From contig NZ_QPMM01000006.1 in assembly GCF_003419895.1 (NCBI RefSeq), forward strand, positions 1 through 64,000: a DNA stretch of 64,000 bases, written 5' to 3'. The notes under the pieces were generated by a model. The model made no database searches, had not been told where the DNA came from, and saw only the letters and a list, made by a program, of their open reading frames with translations. This document shows, one piece after another, positions 52,282 to 59,817 of the stretch; position 1 is the stretch's first letter; every line of letters begins with the position of its first letter. The DNA comes from Chitinophaga silvatica (GTDB taxonomy: Bacteria > Bacteroidota > Bacteroidia > Chitinophagales > Chitinophagaceae). The translations under genes were made by a program, and so were the position numbers.

Positions 52282-52956
52282 ATGGATACAGCAGTTACAG
52301 CGAAGAAAAAATGGTGGGCCGGAGGATATTCTCCTTTTAATGTGAGCTATGGCAAGTTGATGATGTGGTTCTTTCTGCTATCAGATGCGTTCACTTTCGG
52401 CGCATTATTGATATCATATGGTACAATCCGGTTTTCCAGCCAATCCTGGCCTGATCCTAATGAAGTGTTCAAGTCATTCCCTGGGATGGGGCACGCCAAT
52501 TTACCATTAATGTTCGTGAGCTTGATGACCTTCATCCTGATCATGAGTTCTGTAACCATGGTATTGGCCGTACATGCCGGTAAAATGCATGATAAGAAAG
52601 CTGTTGCAAAATGGCTTATCTGGACTATCATCGGCGGTGCTTGCTTCCTGGCTTGTCAGGCTTGGGAGTGGACACACTTATTCCATGAAGGTGCATGGTG
52701 GGGTCGTAATCCTTTCCCTAACGTTGATGGAACACAAGCTTCTACTAACTTTACTAACTTCTTCTTTACTATCACCGGTTTCCACGGTTTACACGTAACT
52801 TCCGGTGTAGTGTTGAATATCATAATCCTCGCTAACGTACTGAAAGGTACCTATGAGCACAGAGGACACTACGAAATGGTTGAAAAAGTAGGTCTGTACT
52901 GGCACTTTGTAGATCTGGTTTGGGTATTCGTATTCACTTGCTTCTACCTGCTCTAA
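52282..52956 (+). CDS. coxC: Cytochrome c oxidase subunit III, second copy
   Basis: 224 residues, about five to six helices. Carries FHGLHVTSGVVLN and the C-terminal YWHFVDLVWVFVFTCFYLL, which match subunit III. The N-terminus (KKKWWAGGYSPFNVSYGKLM) is longer and cytosolic. It is a cofactor-free subunit stabilising subunit I. It begins 27 bp after the first subunit III gene. Confidence 0.92.
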   Translation: MDTAVTAKKKWWAGGYSPFNVSYGKLMMWFFLLSDAFTFGALLISYGTIRFSSQSWPDPNEVFKSFPGMGHANLPLMFVSLMTFILIMSSVTMVLAVHAGKMHDKKAVAKWLIWTIIGGACFLACQAWEWTHLFHEGAWWGRNPFPNVDGTQASTNFTNFFFTITGFHGLHVTSGVVLNIIILANVLKGTYEHRGHYEMVEKVGLYWHFVDLVWVFVFTCFYLL

Positions 52957-53025
52957 GCATAATAGCAAAAGACAAGAAGCATTTAATTGAAATCTGATTT
53001 TTCGAATTTTTTAATCTAAATAGTA

Positions 53026-53436
53026 ATGGAGCATACACATACTGCTGAAGGACATGAAACAGCTCATCATGGGGATTCAACTACCAAAACCATCTGGAGA
53101 ACGTTTTGGATCCTGTTGTGTATCACTGTAGTTGAAGTAGGATTGGCCTTCTTACACCTCGAATTTGGCTTCCTGCCCAGAGTAGCGCTGAATGGTGTAT
53201 TCGTTATTCTTACTTTATTTAAAGCATTCTATATCGTTGCTGAATTCATGCACTTAGGTCATGAAATCAAAAACCTCATCATGAGTGTTTTAATGCCTTT
53301 ACTGCTGTTTGTTTGGTTTATCATCGCATTCCTATACGATGGTGATTCATGGAAACATTTACGTCAAAACCTGAAAACTGGTACTCCGGTGGAAGCTCCA
53401 CTTGTTGCTCCGGCTGAAAAACCAGGTCATTATTAA
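53026..53436 (+). CDS. Cytochrome c oxidase subunit IV (bacterial COX4 type)
   Basis: 136 residues, three helices (about 25-45, 52-80 and 86-108). The middle contains GVFVILTLFKAFYIVAEFMH, the family signature of bacterial subunit IV. The N-terminus is His-rich (HTHTAEGHETAHHG), as in CoxA. It is a small structural subunit. Confidence 0.9.
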   Translation: MEHTHTAEGHETAHHGDSTTKTIWRTFWILLCITVVEVGLAFLHLEFGFLPRVALNGVFVILTLFKAFYIVAEFMHLGHEIKNLIMSVLMPLLLFVWFIIAFLYDGDSWKHLRQNLKTGTPVEAPLVAPAEKPGHY

Positions 53437-53485
53437 TAGTTAAAACTTTAGGATCATTTCTCGCAGGGCTTTATTAGGAGTTTCA

Positions 53486-54178
53486 TTGGCCATTTTGGTG
53501 CCGCTTTTGGGTTATCTCATTGTAGATCACTACGGTAAAAATGTGGTTCCGGTTCCAGGATATTATATCTTTGAAAAAGTAGATACTATCCGGAACAATG
53601 GTAAAGTTACCTATGACAGTGTTTTTCATCAGGTAAAAGATTTCCGCCTGAAAAATCAATTAGGCCAGGAAGTTAGTATGAAAGATCTCGAAGGAAAGGT
53701 GTTATTGGTAGATTTCTTCTTTACCTCCTGCCCTTCTATCTGTCCTACACTGACGAAGAACCTGAAAATGGTACAGGATGCGTACATTAAAAATGATACG
53801 CTTTTACAAATCCTCTCCTTTTCAGTAGATCCGGAAAGAGATTCTGTTGATAAATTACGTCAGTACGGCTATCAACATCAGATCAACCCAGATAACTGGT
53901 GGCTGCTTACAGGTAGCAAAAAAGAAATCTACGACCTCGCTCGAAACGAATTCTTTGTATCAGTTACTCAGGGAGATGGTGGACCAGATGATTTCATTCA
54001 CACCGAAAAACTGGTTCTGATCGATAAAAACAGAAATATCAGAGGATATTACAACGGTCTTGATTCTAACGATATCAAAAGAGTTGCCAGCGACATAGCC
54101 ACATTGCATTTAGCAAAGGACAGACATCGTCCGGGATTTATCGCCTTCCTCAAGAAGCTGTTTTCAATGGAGAACTGA
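53486..54178 (+). CDS. SCO1/SenC-family copper chaperone of the oxidase cluster
   Basis: 230 residues from TTG 53486. The copper site is clear: FFTSCPSICPTLTKNLKM (CxxxC, about 76-82) and a His in DFIHTEKLV. The first residues after TTG (MAILVPLLGYLIVDHYG) are only half a membrane anchor. The frame continues upstream to the stop codon at 53441 as ISRRALLGVSLAILVPLLGY, which has the expected positive start but no ATG, GTG or TTG; an ATT at 53456 stands at the right place. It inserts copper into CuA of the oxidase. Confidence 0.9.
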   Translation: MAILVPLLGYLIVDHYGKNVVPVPGYYIFEKVDTIRNNGKVTYDSVFHQVKDFRLKNQLGQEVSMKDLEGKVLLVDFFFTSCPSICPTLTKNLKMVQDAYIKNDTLLQILSFSVDPERDSVDKLRQYGYQHQINPDNWWLLTGSKKEIYDLARNEFFVSVTQGDGGPDDFIHTEKLVLIDKNRNIRGYYNGLDSNDIKRVASDIATLHLAKDRHRPGFIAFLKKLFSMEN

Positions 54179-54199
54179 TTTATTAATAAAACTAATTTA

Positions 54200-54250
54200 A
54201 TTACGGATTTGTGGGAAGATACTAAGCTATCTTGTTCGCAAATCCGTAAT
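54200..54250 (+). other. Intercistronic hairpin after the SCO gene
   Basis: A 12-bp perfect outer stem (ATTACGGATTTG at 54200-54211, its complement at 54239-54250) and an inner AAGATA/TATCTT pair. No U-run follows, so it is probably a 3' end or attenuating structure rather than a strong terminator. Confidence 0.6.
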
Positions 54251-54272
54251 TCATAAATAAAAATTGCAGAAA

Positions 54273-54845
54273 ATGGAGTTGAAGAATAAAAATCTCAATA
54301 CACCGATTACGATCGTTTCAATTGTGATTCCTGTGCTGGTGGCTTTACTGTTTGTATTACCAAAGCCCGATTTTCATCCTGGCTTTGATGTGAAGATACT
54401 CCCATTATTTCATGCCATTCTGAATTCATCTACAGCCGTATTATTACTGGCTAGCCTCTACTTTATCAAGAATGGTCATGTAAAGGCTCATAAAACTACT
54501 AACCTCATTGCCATTGCCCTGTCGGTAGTTTTTCTATTGTCTTATGTGACTTATCACTCATTGGCACCGGAAACCAAGTTTGGAGATCTGGACCACAACG
54601 GAGTATTGGATGCTGCTGAAAAAGCTGCTTTGGGAGGTATCCGTTATTTCTATTACTTCTTATTACTTACACATATTGTTTTGGCAGGTGTAATCGTACC
54701 ATTGGTATTATTTACCACGCTTCGCGGATTTCAGAACGATATCCCACGCCATCGTAAAATTGCACGTATTACCTGGCCTATCTGGTTCTATGTGGCAGTT
54801 ACAGGTGTAATTGTGTATATCATGATTTCTCCATATTACCATTAA
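54273..54845 (+). CDS. DUF420 membrane protein with an EF-hand-like loop
   Basis: About 190 residues from ATG 54273; a TTG at 54264 is in frame. Five helices, matching DUF420, which is regularly found in Bacteroidota and Bacillota oxidase clusters (CtaG/CtaM-like accessory role proposed for relatives). Between helices, DLDHNGVLDAAE (about 105-116) has acidic residues at positions 1, 3, 9 and 12 and Gly at 6, the pattern of an EF-hand calcium loop. His residues in LFHAILNSS and THIVLAG may bind copper or heme (inference). Confidence 0.85.
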   Translation: MELKNKNLNTPITIVSIVIPVLVALLFVLPKPDFHPGFDVKILPLFHAILNSSTAVLLLASLYFIKNGHVKAHKTTNLIAIALSVVFLLSYVTYHSLAPETKFGDLDHNGVLDAAEKAALGGIRYFYYFLLLTHIVLAGVIVPLVLFTTLRGFQNDIPRHRKIARITWPIWFYVAVTGVIVYIMISPYYH

Positions 54846-54904
54846 TGGAATTCGGCAACTTAATTGCACCAGAACGTCTAACTTTGTATTCAAATTAGTA
54901 TATC

Positions 54905-55120
54905 ATGAAAAGGGGAAGTGCTTTTTTATTAACGGGAATTTTTATGTTGATCAATGTAGCTGCAATGGCTCAATGTTCCCTTTGTACTAAAACAGCACAA
55001 CAACTTGGAGAAGGTCCGGCAAAAGGGCTTAATAATGGTATTTTAATGTTAGCGCTAACCCCGCTGGTTATTATTGGCTTCCTGGCATTCAGATGGTGGA
55101 GAAGTAACAGGGAAGCTTAA
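54905..55120 (+). CDS. Small membrane protein with CxxC, oxidase-cluster end
   Basis: 71 residues: signal peptide (MKRGSAFLLTGIFMLINVAA), then CSLCTKTAQQLGEGPAKGLN with a CxxC pair, then one membrane helix (about 46-63) and a basic end (RWWRSNREA). Small proteins of this form commonly follow DUF420 in Bacteroidota. The periplasmic CxxC might hold copper or a disulfide during oxidase assembly; unproven. Confidence 0.8.
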   Translation: MKRGSAFLLTGIFMLINVAAMAQCSLCTKTAQQLGEGPAKGLNNGILMLALTPLVIIGFLAFRWWRSNREA

Positions 55121-55146
55121 TTGCCCCGGGATAACCCAAACTAACT

Positions 55147-55620
55147 ATGATAACCTATAGAAAAGCGGATATTAAAGATATCCCGCAACTGATCAATCTT
55201 CGTATTCAGTTCCTGAAAGAAATGTACCCTAATGCCGATGAAACACAGGATCATCGCCTGTCCGATCACCTGTCTGTTTATCTGCAGGAACATCTTCCCA
55301 AAGAAAATTTTGTAAACTGGTTTGCTATAAGTGATGAAAAAGCTGTGGCCAGTGCTGGTATAGTATTCTATAATCAGCCACCACTGTACCACAACTTAGA
55401 AGGTAAGGTTGCCTATATCTTAAATGTATATACGTTACCAGACTACAGACGTAGAGGCATCGCAAATACATTATTGCAGATGGTTCTGCAAGAGGCACAA
55501 GACCGCAATACCGGTAAAGTAAGTCTACATACCAGTGATCTTGGCAAATCATTGTACGAAAAGTTTGGTTTCATCTCCGGAGGAAATGAAATGACCTGTC
55601 AGTTGCCCAGGAAGCAATAA
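55147..55620 (+). CDS. GNAT-family N-acetyltransferase
   Basis: 157 residues. The acetyl-CoA motif A is YTLPDYRRRGIANTLLQMVL (about 98-117), preceded by the strand VAYILNVY. The C-terminal KSLYEKFGFISGGNEM is the GNAT motif B. It transfers an acetyl group to an unknown amine. It starts 26 bp after the last cox-cluster gene and could be co-transcribed; it is convergent with the MarR gene only 5 bp away. Confidence 0.9.
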   Translation: MITYRKADIKDIPQLINLRIQFLKEMYPNADETQDHRLSDHLSVYLQEHLPKENFVNWFAISDEKAVASAGIVFYNQPPLYHNLEGKVAYILNVYTLPDYRRRGIANTLLQMVLQEAQDRNTGKVSLHTSDLGKSLYEKFGFISGGNEMTCQLPRKQ

Positions 55621-55625
55621 CGTGG

Positions 55626-56234
55626 CTACTCTTCTTTTAACTCAAATGACGAACAATCTACACGCAGCCCACCCTGATTTAAGGAGGTCTTTAATTCGTT
55701 GCAATAATGTCCGCGTTTCTCTGAGTAAAACTGGCAGTTAAAACACATTGGTTGAGTGGAAATAACTTCTCTTTGATTCAGTTTGTGAATCAATTGCATT
55801 AATTGCTCTAACAATCCGATTTGCTCTTTAGATGACAATTGCTCTACCGTTTCTTGTAACGGATCTGCAAAACGCTCTACTTTTTTAGCAATGGCCCGTC
55901 CTTCCTTTACAAGGTGTAAAGTATGGCTACGGGTATCAGTTGGACTAGGCTTGCGAGTCAGGTAGTTTTTCTGCTCTAACGATTTTACTGCATCACTGAT
56001 CGTTGCTTTGGTCATGTTGAAATAGGTCGCCAAAGTTGTTACAGTACGCTTTTCTTCAGGATAATGAAGTAAAAATGTAAGCACCTGAATCTGTATTGGA
56101 CTTAATCCATACTGAGTTGCTTCCTGCCATAATAGTACGCGGAATGCTTCTGATAATCGCTCCAGCGAGGCCACTACCTTACTAGACGTGTTTTCTGCCT
56201 GCTGTGCGGGGCTGAATGTGGAAACTTTCCCCAT
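55626..56234 (-). CDS. MarR-family transcription factor with C-terminal Cys4 tail
   Basis: 202 residues, longer than the usual 140-160. The winged-helix core runs about 25-150, with TLATYFNMTKATISDAVKSL (about 66-85) as recognition region and LTRKPSPTDTRSH as wing. The extra C-terminus contains four Cys: MCFNC (164, 167), GHYC (178), RVDC (194), a C-x2-C-x10-C-x15-C spacing suited to zinc or a Fe-S cluster. The tail could make DNA binding redox- or metal-dependent (inference). No operator is identified. Confidence 0.88.
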   Translation of the reverse strand: MGKVSTFSPAQQAENTSSKVVASLERLSEAFRVLLWQEATQYGLSPIQIQVLTFLLHYPEEKRTVTTLATYFNMTKATISDAVKSLEQKNYLTRKPSPTDTRSHTLHLVKEGRAIAKKVERFADPLQETVEQLSSKEQIGLLEQLMQLIHKLNQREVISTQPMCFNCQFYSEKRGHYCNELKTSLNQGGLRVDCSSFELKEE

Positions 56235-56323
56235 ATTTTCTTGCTGTCCTTAATAGTTAATGGGGCAAGGTACAATATAAATGTATGGTGGGAAATAGCA
56301 TATTAGTGGAATTACAAACTATT

Positions 56324-56581
56324 TTAACAGCCTTCTAATTCGTGTACATAGTACCCTTCAGCCTTAATCTGGAGCTCCCAATTGGGAATAATAGCCGTTA
56401 AATGACAGAAACGGCAATCTTTATGTAGGATTCCTGCAGAATTGACACCCTTTACCTGTAAGTATTTGTTTCCATACCCTAAAACCTCTTCAAATGGTGT
56501 GTCTTTACCCACAATGATATTAAAGTGTAGGTATCTCCCATCTTTCTTTTTTACGTAGGTATCAAATACTGCTACTTCCAT
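56324..56581 (-). CDS. DUF2024 family protein
   Basis: 85 residues, complete. MEVAVFDTYVKKKDGRYLHF (1-20) and HKDCRFCHLT (about 53-62) match the DUF2024 pattern; function unknown. The CRFCH string resembles a heme c site, but there is no signal peptide, so it more likely binds a metal through Cys/His. It follows the protoglobin-like gene by 36 bp on the same strand and is probably co-transcribed with it. Confidence 0.85.
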   Translation of the reverse strand: MEVAVFDTYVKKKDGRYLHFNIIVGKDTPFEEVLGYGNKYLQVKGVNSAGILHKDCRFCHLTAIIPNWELQIKAEGYYVHELEGC

Positions 56582-56617
56582 AAGAATTGATTTTGGTTTC
56601 CATCAAATCGCGTAAAT

Positions 56618-57184
56618 CTATTCAAACCGCTGCCCCGACGGATATACCCATAACAAGGCACTAAAACATATTGCTTTAAACCAGGCCTGCTGCATCAGCG
56701 AAATTTCTCTCTTATCCTTACCGGATTGATCTAGATAATGCTTGCCATATCCTACTATCGGATATACAAAGGTTGTCAGGTATCGTAAATAAATAAGTGG
56801 TAAGCTTCCCGAATCCTGATCATTATTCTTTTCCATTAAAGCTGCAATACGCTCCTCCAGTTGCCACCACTCACTATTGGTTCTCCCCTTTAGCAAAACT
56901 GTTATCCATTGCAGAAACTGTGGCCGTAGCGCCTCTAAATATGCCTGGTCTGGCTGCCCGTTCCGGCTAAAGTAAATAGACAGATAGTTATTGGTCAACA
57001 AGTAATCATACCACTCATTCAATATGTCTTCAACATAAGGCTGTAATATCTCTCCTGCCTTAACCAGATATTGCTCATCCTCATATGTATATAAAAGCAT
57101 TCGCTTAATACGCACCAGGGTTTGAACATCTGGAGTGGAAGGAGGTTGATCAGGGCCCTGATTTGAAATATCAGTCATAGACAA
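56618..57184 (-). CDS. Protoglobin-family protein, proximal His missing
   Basis: 188 residues, one single-domain protoglobin fold. Matches to the family: RMLLYTYEDEQYLVKAGEIL (about 28-47), VEDILNEWYDYLL, PQFLQWI, and the C-terminal IYLRYLTTFVYPIVGYG and MQQAWFKAICFSALLWVYP. The F-helix segment, normally with the heme-binding His (RHH in relatives), reads RIAALMEKNNDQD here. The only His in the whole protein is His149, in another helix. So it probably cannot bind heme in the normal way. A minus-strand -7 element lies 29 bp upstream. Confidence 0.82.
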   Translation of the reverse strand: MSMTDISNQGPDQPPSTPDVQTLVRIKRMLLYTYEDEQYLVKAGEILQPYVEDILNEWYDYLLTNNYLSIYFSRNGQPDQAYLEALRPQFLQWITVLLKGRTNSEWWQLEERIAALMEKNNDQDSGSLPLIYLRYLTTFVYPIVGYGKHYLDQSGKDKREISLMQQAWFKAICFSALLWVYPSGQRFE

Positions 57185-57212
57185 TAGATTTTGGTGCTCC
57201 TCTGCATTAATA

Positions 57213-57220
57213 CAAATATA
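57213..57220 (-). promoter_or_regulatory. -7 element for the protoglobin-like/DUF2024 transcript
   Basis: On the minus strand it reads TATATTTG (TAnnTTTG), 28 bp before the protoglobin-like ATG. Confidence 0.55.
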
Positions 57221-57302
57221 TTATAAGGCTTCCTAACTAAAAAAATTATAAAATGAATTTATTATTTATACGTTTCTTTCTGATTATATTATACAAATAT
57301 CA

Positions 57303-57334
57303 TTTGTGAATATGATAATAACTGTATAGTTTTG
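57303..57334 (+). promoter_or_regulatory. Promoter for the ClC-family gene
   Basis: TTTG (57303-57306), 20 bp, TAGTTTTG (57327-57334): both elements at standard spacing, 25 bp before the ATG at 57360. Confidence 0.65.
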
Positions 57335-57359
57335 ATAATGTGGTTTATTTTAACCCTAT

Positions 57360-58532
57360 ATGCAGAATATATTTTATAACATCAACAGAATTGGCACTGG
57401 AATAGCGCCAGTATTTAAGACCGGATCATCTACATCTCTCCCTCTTTTTAAGAAGTTGGGAATAGCTGCCATTATTAGCTTTTGCGCTTCATTATTTACC
57501 GCTGGCTGCCTGTGGGGAATCAAACAACTGAACTCCGATTGGGAACTACCCTTCTATTTCCCATTACTGGCTACTGGCATATGGATTTTAATCGATCGTT
57601 ATCTACCTGCCTTCCTGCAGTTTATCGGGGCTACCATAGCTACCACAATTGGAGCACCGTTAGGACTTGAAACCTCCGGCTTCATTTTTAGTAAGGCATT
57701 GGCAAATAAATTCACCAAACAGGATCAAACTATCTTTTACTATAGCGCAATAGCAGGAGTAATTGCTACAGCTTTCGGCGCTCCTGTTGCCGCTCTTTGT
57801 TTTGCATTGGAAGTTTGGCTGCTCGAATGGACAATAGTTTCCATACTGCCCATAGTTATAGGAAGCACTATTGGCGCTGCTTTTAGTTACCTGATTCACG
57901 ATTCCATTCCGGTATTTACTACTTCCATTACATCCAATGAATTTACCTGGAATATCTACATTGCTATTGGTATCATCATGGGATTATGGGCTACATTAAC
58001 AATAAGCCTTACAAAATTAACAACAAGAGCGCTAAACTATCTGAAACAAAAAAACTATTGGTGGTTGCTAATTCCTGCTTTGGCACTCACTTTAATTTAT
58101 TACTACTCTCCTTCGGGAGTCAATAATACATATAGCTACTTAGACGCTTTATTACATGCCCGCGTAACTTTATTTATGCTTTTTTCCCTGGCCATTCTGA
58201 AATGGCTTTCCTGGATTTTATATAACTCGTTTTTTAAAACAGGAACTGGTATTGTTCCATTGCTTTTAAGCGGAGGGGCCTTTGCGTTATTTGCAGGAGT
58301 GTTGTTACAATTAATATTTCCTGCAATAAAAATTGATGCAGGACTCATTGTGTTGTTAGGAATGACTGCTATGCTGGCAGGAACCTCTCGAGGTGTAGTT
58401 GCTGCTATAATTTTTTCTTTGGAATTAACGCACAAATGGGAAGTAACGCTTCCAATTATAATGGTTGCGATAGTCTCTTACTCCCTGCCTCTATTAATAT
58501 TAAGAAAGAAACATAAAATAGAAGAAGCATAA
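57360..58532 (+). CDS. ClC-family chloride channel/antiporter, divergent
   Basis: 390 residues, about ten membrane segments. GAPLGLETSGFIFSKALANK (about 98-117) takes the place of the usual GREGP-type ion loop. Further ClC-like elements are GVIATAFGAPVAALCFALEV (about 132-151), GGAFALFAGVLLQLIFPAIK (about 300-319), and GMTAMLAGTSRGVVAAIIFS. The canonical GSGIP and GREGP loops are not present in standard form, so ion selectivity cannot be inferred. Its stop codon lies inside the terminator stem. Confidence 0.78.
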   Translation: MQNIFYNINRIGTGIAPVFKTGSSTSLPLFKKLGIAAIISFCASLFTAGCLWGIKQLNSDWELPFYFPLLATGIWILIDRYLPAFLQFIGATIATTIGAPLGLETSGFIFSKALANKFTKQDQTIFYYSAIAGVIATAFGAPVAALCFALEVWLLEWTIVSILPIVIGSTIGAAFSYLIHDSIPVFTTSITSNEFTWNIYIAIGIIMGLWATLTISLTKLTTRALNYLKQKNYWWLLIPALALTLIYYYSPSGVNNTYSYLDALLHARVTLFMLFSLAILKWLSWILYNSFFKTGTGIVPLLLSGGAFALFAGVLLQLIFPAIKIDAGLIVLLGMTAMLAGTSRGVVAAIIFSLELTHKWEVTLPIIMVAIVSYSLPLLILRKKHKIEEA

Positions 58533-58552
58533 GATCAACCTTATGCTTCTTC
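58521..58552. terminator. Bidirectional terminator between ClC-family and SMR genes
   Basis: A perfect 13-bp stem (GAAGAAGCATAAG / CTTATGCTTCTTC), loop ATCAAC. It includes the last codons and stop of the ClC gene, so the coding end and terminator overlap. The SMR gene ends 8 bp beyond. Confidence 0.75.
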
Positions 58553-58560
58553 CCAAAACA

Positions 58561-58887
58561 TTAATGATTATCTGAAACAAATTTCAATCCGACAATCGAC
58601 CCAATCAATAAAACTAAAAAGAACAGACGCCAGAAAACTGCAGGCTCCTTAAAGAACAACATACCGGCAATTGCAGTACCTGCAGCGCCAATACCTGTCC
58701 ACACAGCATAGGATGTACCAATAGGTAATCCACCGTTAATAGCTTTATTAAGGAAATAGAAGCTCAAACTAATACATATCGCAAAGCTTATTGATGGCCA
58801 CAGCTTTGTAAAGTTTTCTGAATACTTCAATGATACAGTAAAACCAATCTCAAATAATCCACCAATGACAAGGAATAACCAAGGCAT
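58561..58887 (-). CDS. SMR-family exporter, Gdx/SugE subtype
   Basis: 108 residues from ATG 58887, the normal SMR length; an in-frame ATG at 59007 would add 40 unlike residues. Four helices; Glu in GGLFEIGFTVSLKYS (about residue 12) is the conserved substrate/proton carboxylate, and LPIGTSYAVWTGIGAAG (about 56-72) is the Gdx/SugE signature rather than the EmrE/Qac form. Gdx proteins export guanidinium in exchange for protons. The gene is preceded by a 134-nt leader. Confidence 0.9.
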   Translation of the reverse strand: MPWLFLVIGGLFEIGFTVSLKYSENFTKLWPSISFAICISLSFYFLNKAINGGLPIGTSYAVWTGIGAAGTAIAGMLFFKEPAVFWRLFFLVLLIGSIVGLKFVSDNH

Positions 58888-59035
58888 AATACCAGATTTA
58901 TAAGTGAAAAAATAAATAAATAATTTAGGAAATAGAATGCGCGAAATATCGTTCCCTGGAGGATCAGAGACCGTAGTTGAAAACTGCGTAAATAATTGAT
59001 ATGCCAAATGAAGTAAAACGCATGGGGCGAAGATA
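58888..59035 (-). promoter_or_regulatory. Leader and promoter of the SMR gene
   Basis: On the minus strand, TATCTTCG (59028-59035; one mismatch to TAnnTTTG) would place the transcript start near 59021, leaving a leader of about 134 nt. It can form a small AGTT-TTC-AACT hairpin and a TCTCTG/CAGGGA stem. Known guanidine riboswitch consensus sequences were not recognised. The leader is longer than others in this window. Confidence 0.4.
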
Positions 59036-59042
59036 GCATTTT

Positions 59043-59717
59043 TTACTTAATAATTCTCTTTAGTGCTTCCCTGCTACTTAATGGTGCCAATGTAGTATTA
59101 CTAACAAACTTTTTGACACTGGCCGGATTAGTTTTTGAATATTCACGCAAGGCCCACCCAATTGCTTTCTGAATAAAAAATTCCTTGTCGGCCGAACATT
59201 GAATAATATACCTAAACAACAACTGCTCATCTGTACTTTTCTTGTAACCATTTTGAAAGATGATAGCAGCACGTTGCAACCACATATTATCACTATCAAT
59301 CCATTTATTTGTTGTAGCAGGTTGAAATGCCGGAAACTTTTTAAACCAGGGCCCAACCAGTAGAGTAGCTATAGCATCTACCGTATCCCACCACGATTTA
59401 TTAACAATCATAAACTCAAATAATGCAATATCTTTTTCTGTCCACTGTTTATGAATCTTTGCCAATAATGACATTGCAACATATTGATACTCTCTTTCCG
59501 GTTGTTGCCACAGCTTAGTGATCAGCTGGTGCATACTATCTGCGGCCGGAAGACCATGATTGCTAATCAAAGATTTGAAAGCCACATTACGTTCAGGAGT
59601 TTTAGTGCCCAGAAACTCGAACTGATTTCTCATATATGCTTTCATGGGGCCAGCATTTTCACTGTTGGCTGCTCCTTCCAGTATGTGTTTGATGTGATCG
59701 AAATACGATGTTGCCAT
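59043..59717 (-). CDS. AlkD-like DNA alkylation repair protein
   Basis: 224 residues, all-helical HEAT-like repeats as in AlkD/AlkC. The nucleobase-recognition block VNKSWWDTVDAIATLLVG (about 104-121) supplies Trp and the catalytic Asp; LQRAAIIF (about 147-154) supplies an Arg; GWALREYSK follows. AlkD removes 3- or 7-alkylpurines without base flipping. It is divergent from the FecR-like gene, with 100 bp between. Confidence 0.92.
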   Translation of the reverse strand: MATSYFDHIKHILEGAANSENAGPMKAYMRNQFEFLGTKTPERNVAFKSLISNHGLPAADSMHQLITKLWQQPEREYQYVAMSLLAKIHKQWTEKDIALFEFMIVNKSWWDTVDAIATLLVGPWFKKFPAFQPATTNKWIDSDNMWLQRAAIIFQNGYKKSTDEQLLFRYIIQCSADKEFFIQKAIGWALREYSKTNPASVKKFVSNTTLAPLSSREALKRIIK

Positions 59718-59817
59718 ACCAGTAAAGATAAGGCATAAGAATTGTCAAACATTACCAAATTGTTAACTCCGGTATTTGCAATAGGCCATTTACTTTTTTG
59801 ATTCGTACTCTATTTGT

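Noticed and set aside
56400..56440. Heme c motif CRFCH in DUF2024
   Set aside because: No signal peptide or membrane anchor, so the protein is cytosolic and would not receive heme c; the motif is part of the DUF2024 family pattern.
58888..59007. 40-residue N-terminal extension of the SMR exporter
   Set aside because: The family is 105-110 residues and starts MPW; the extension is unlike any SMR sequence and lies in the probable leader RNA.
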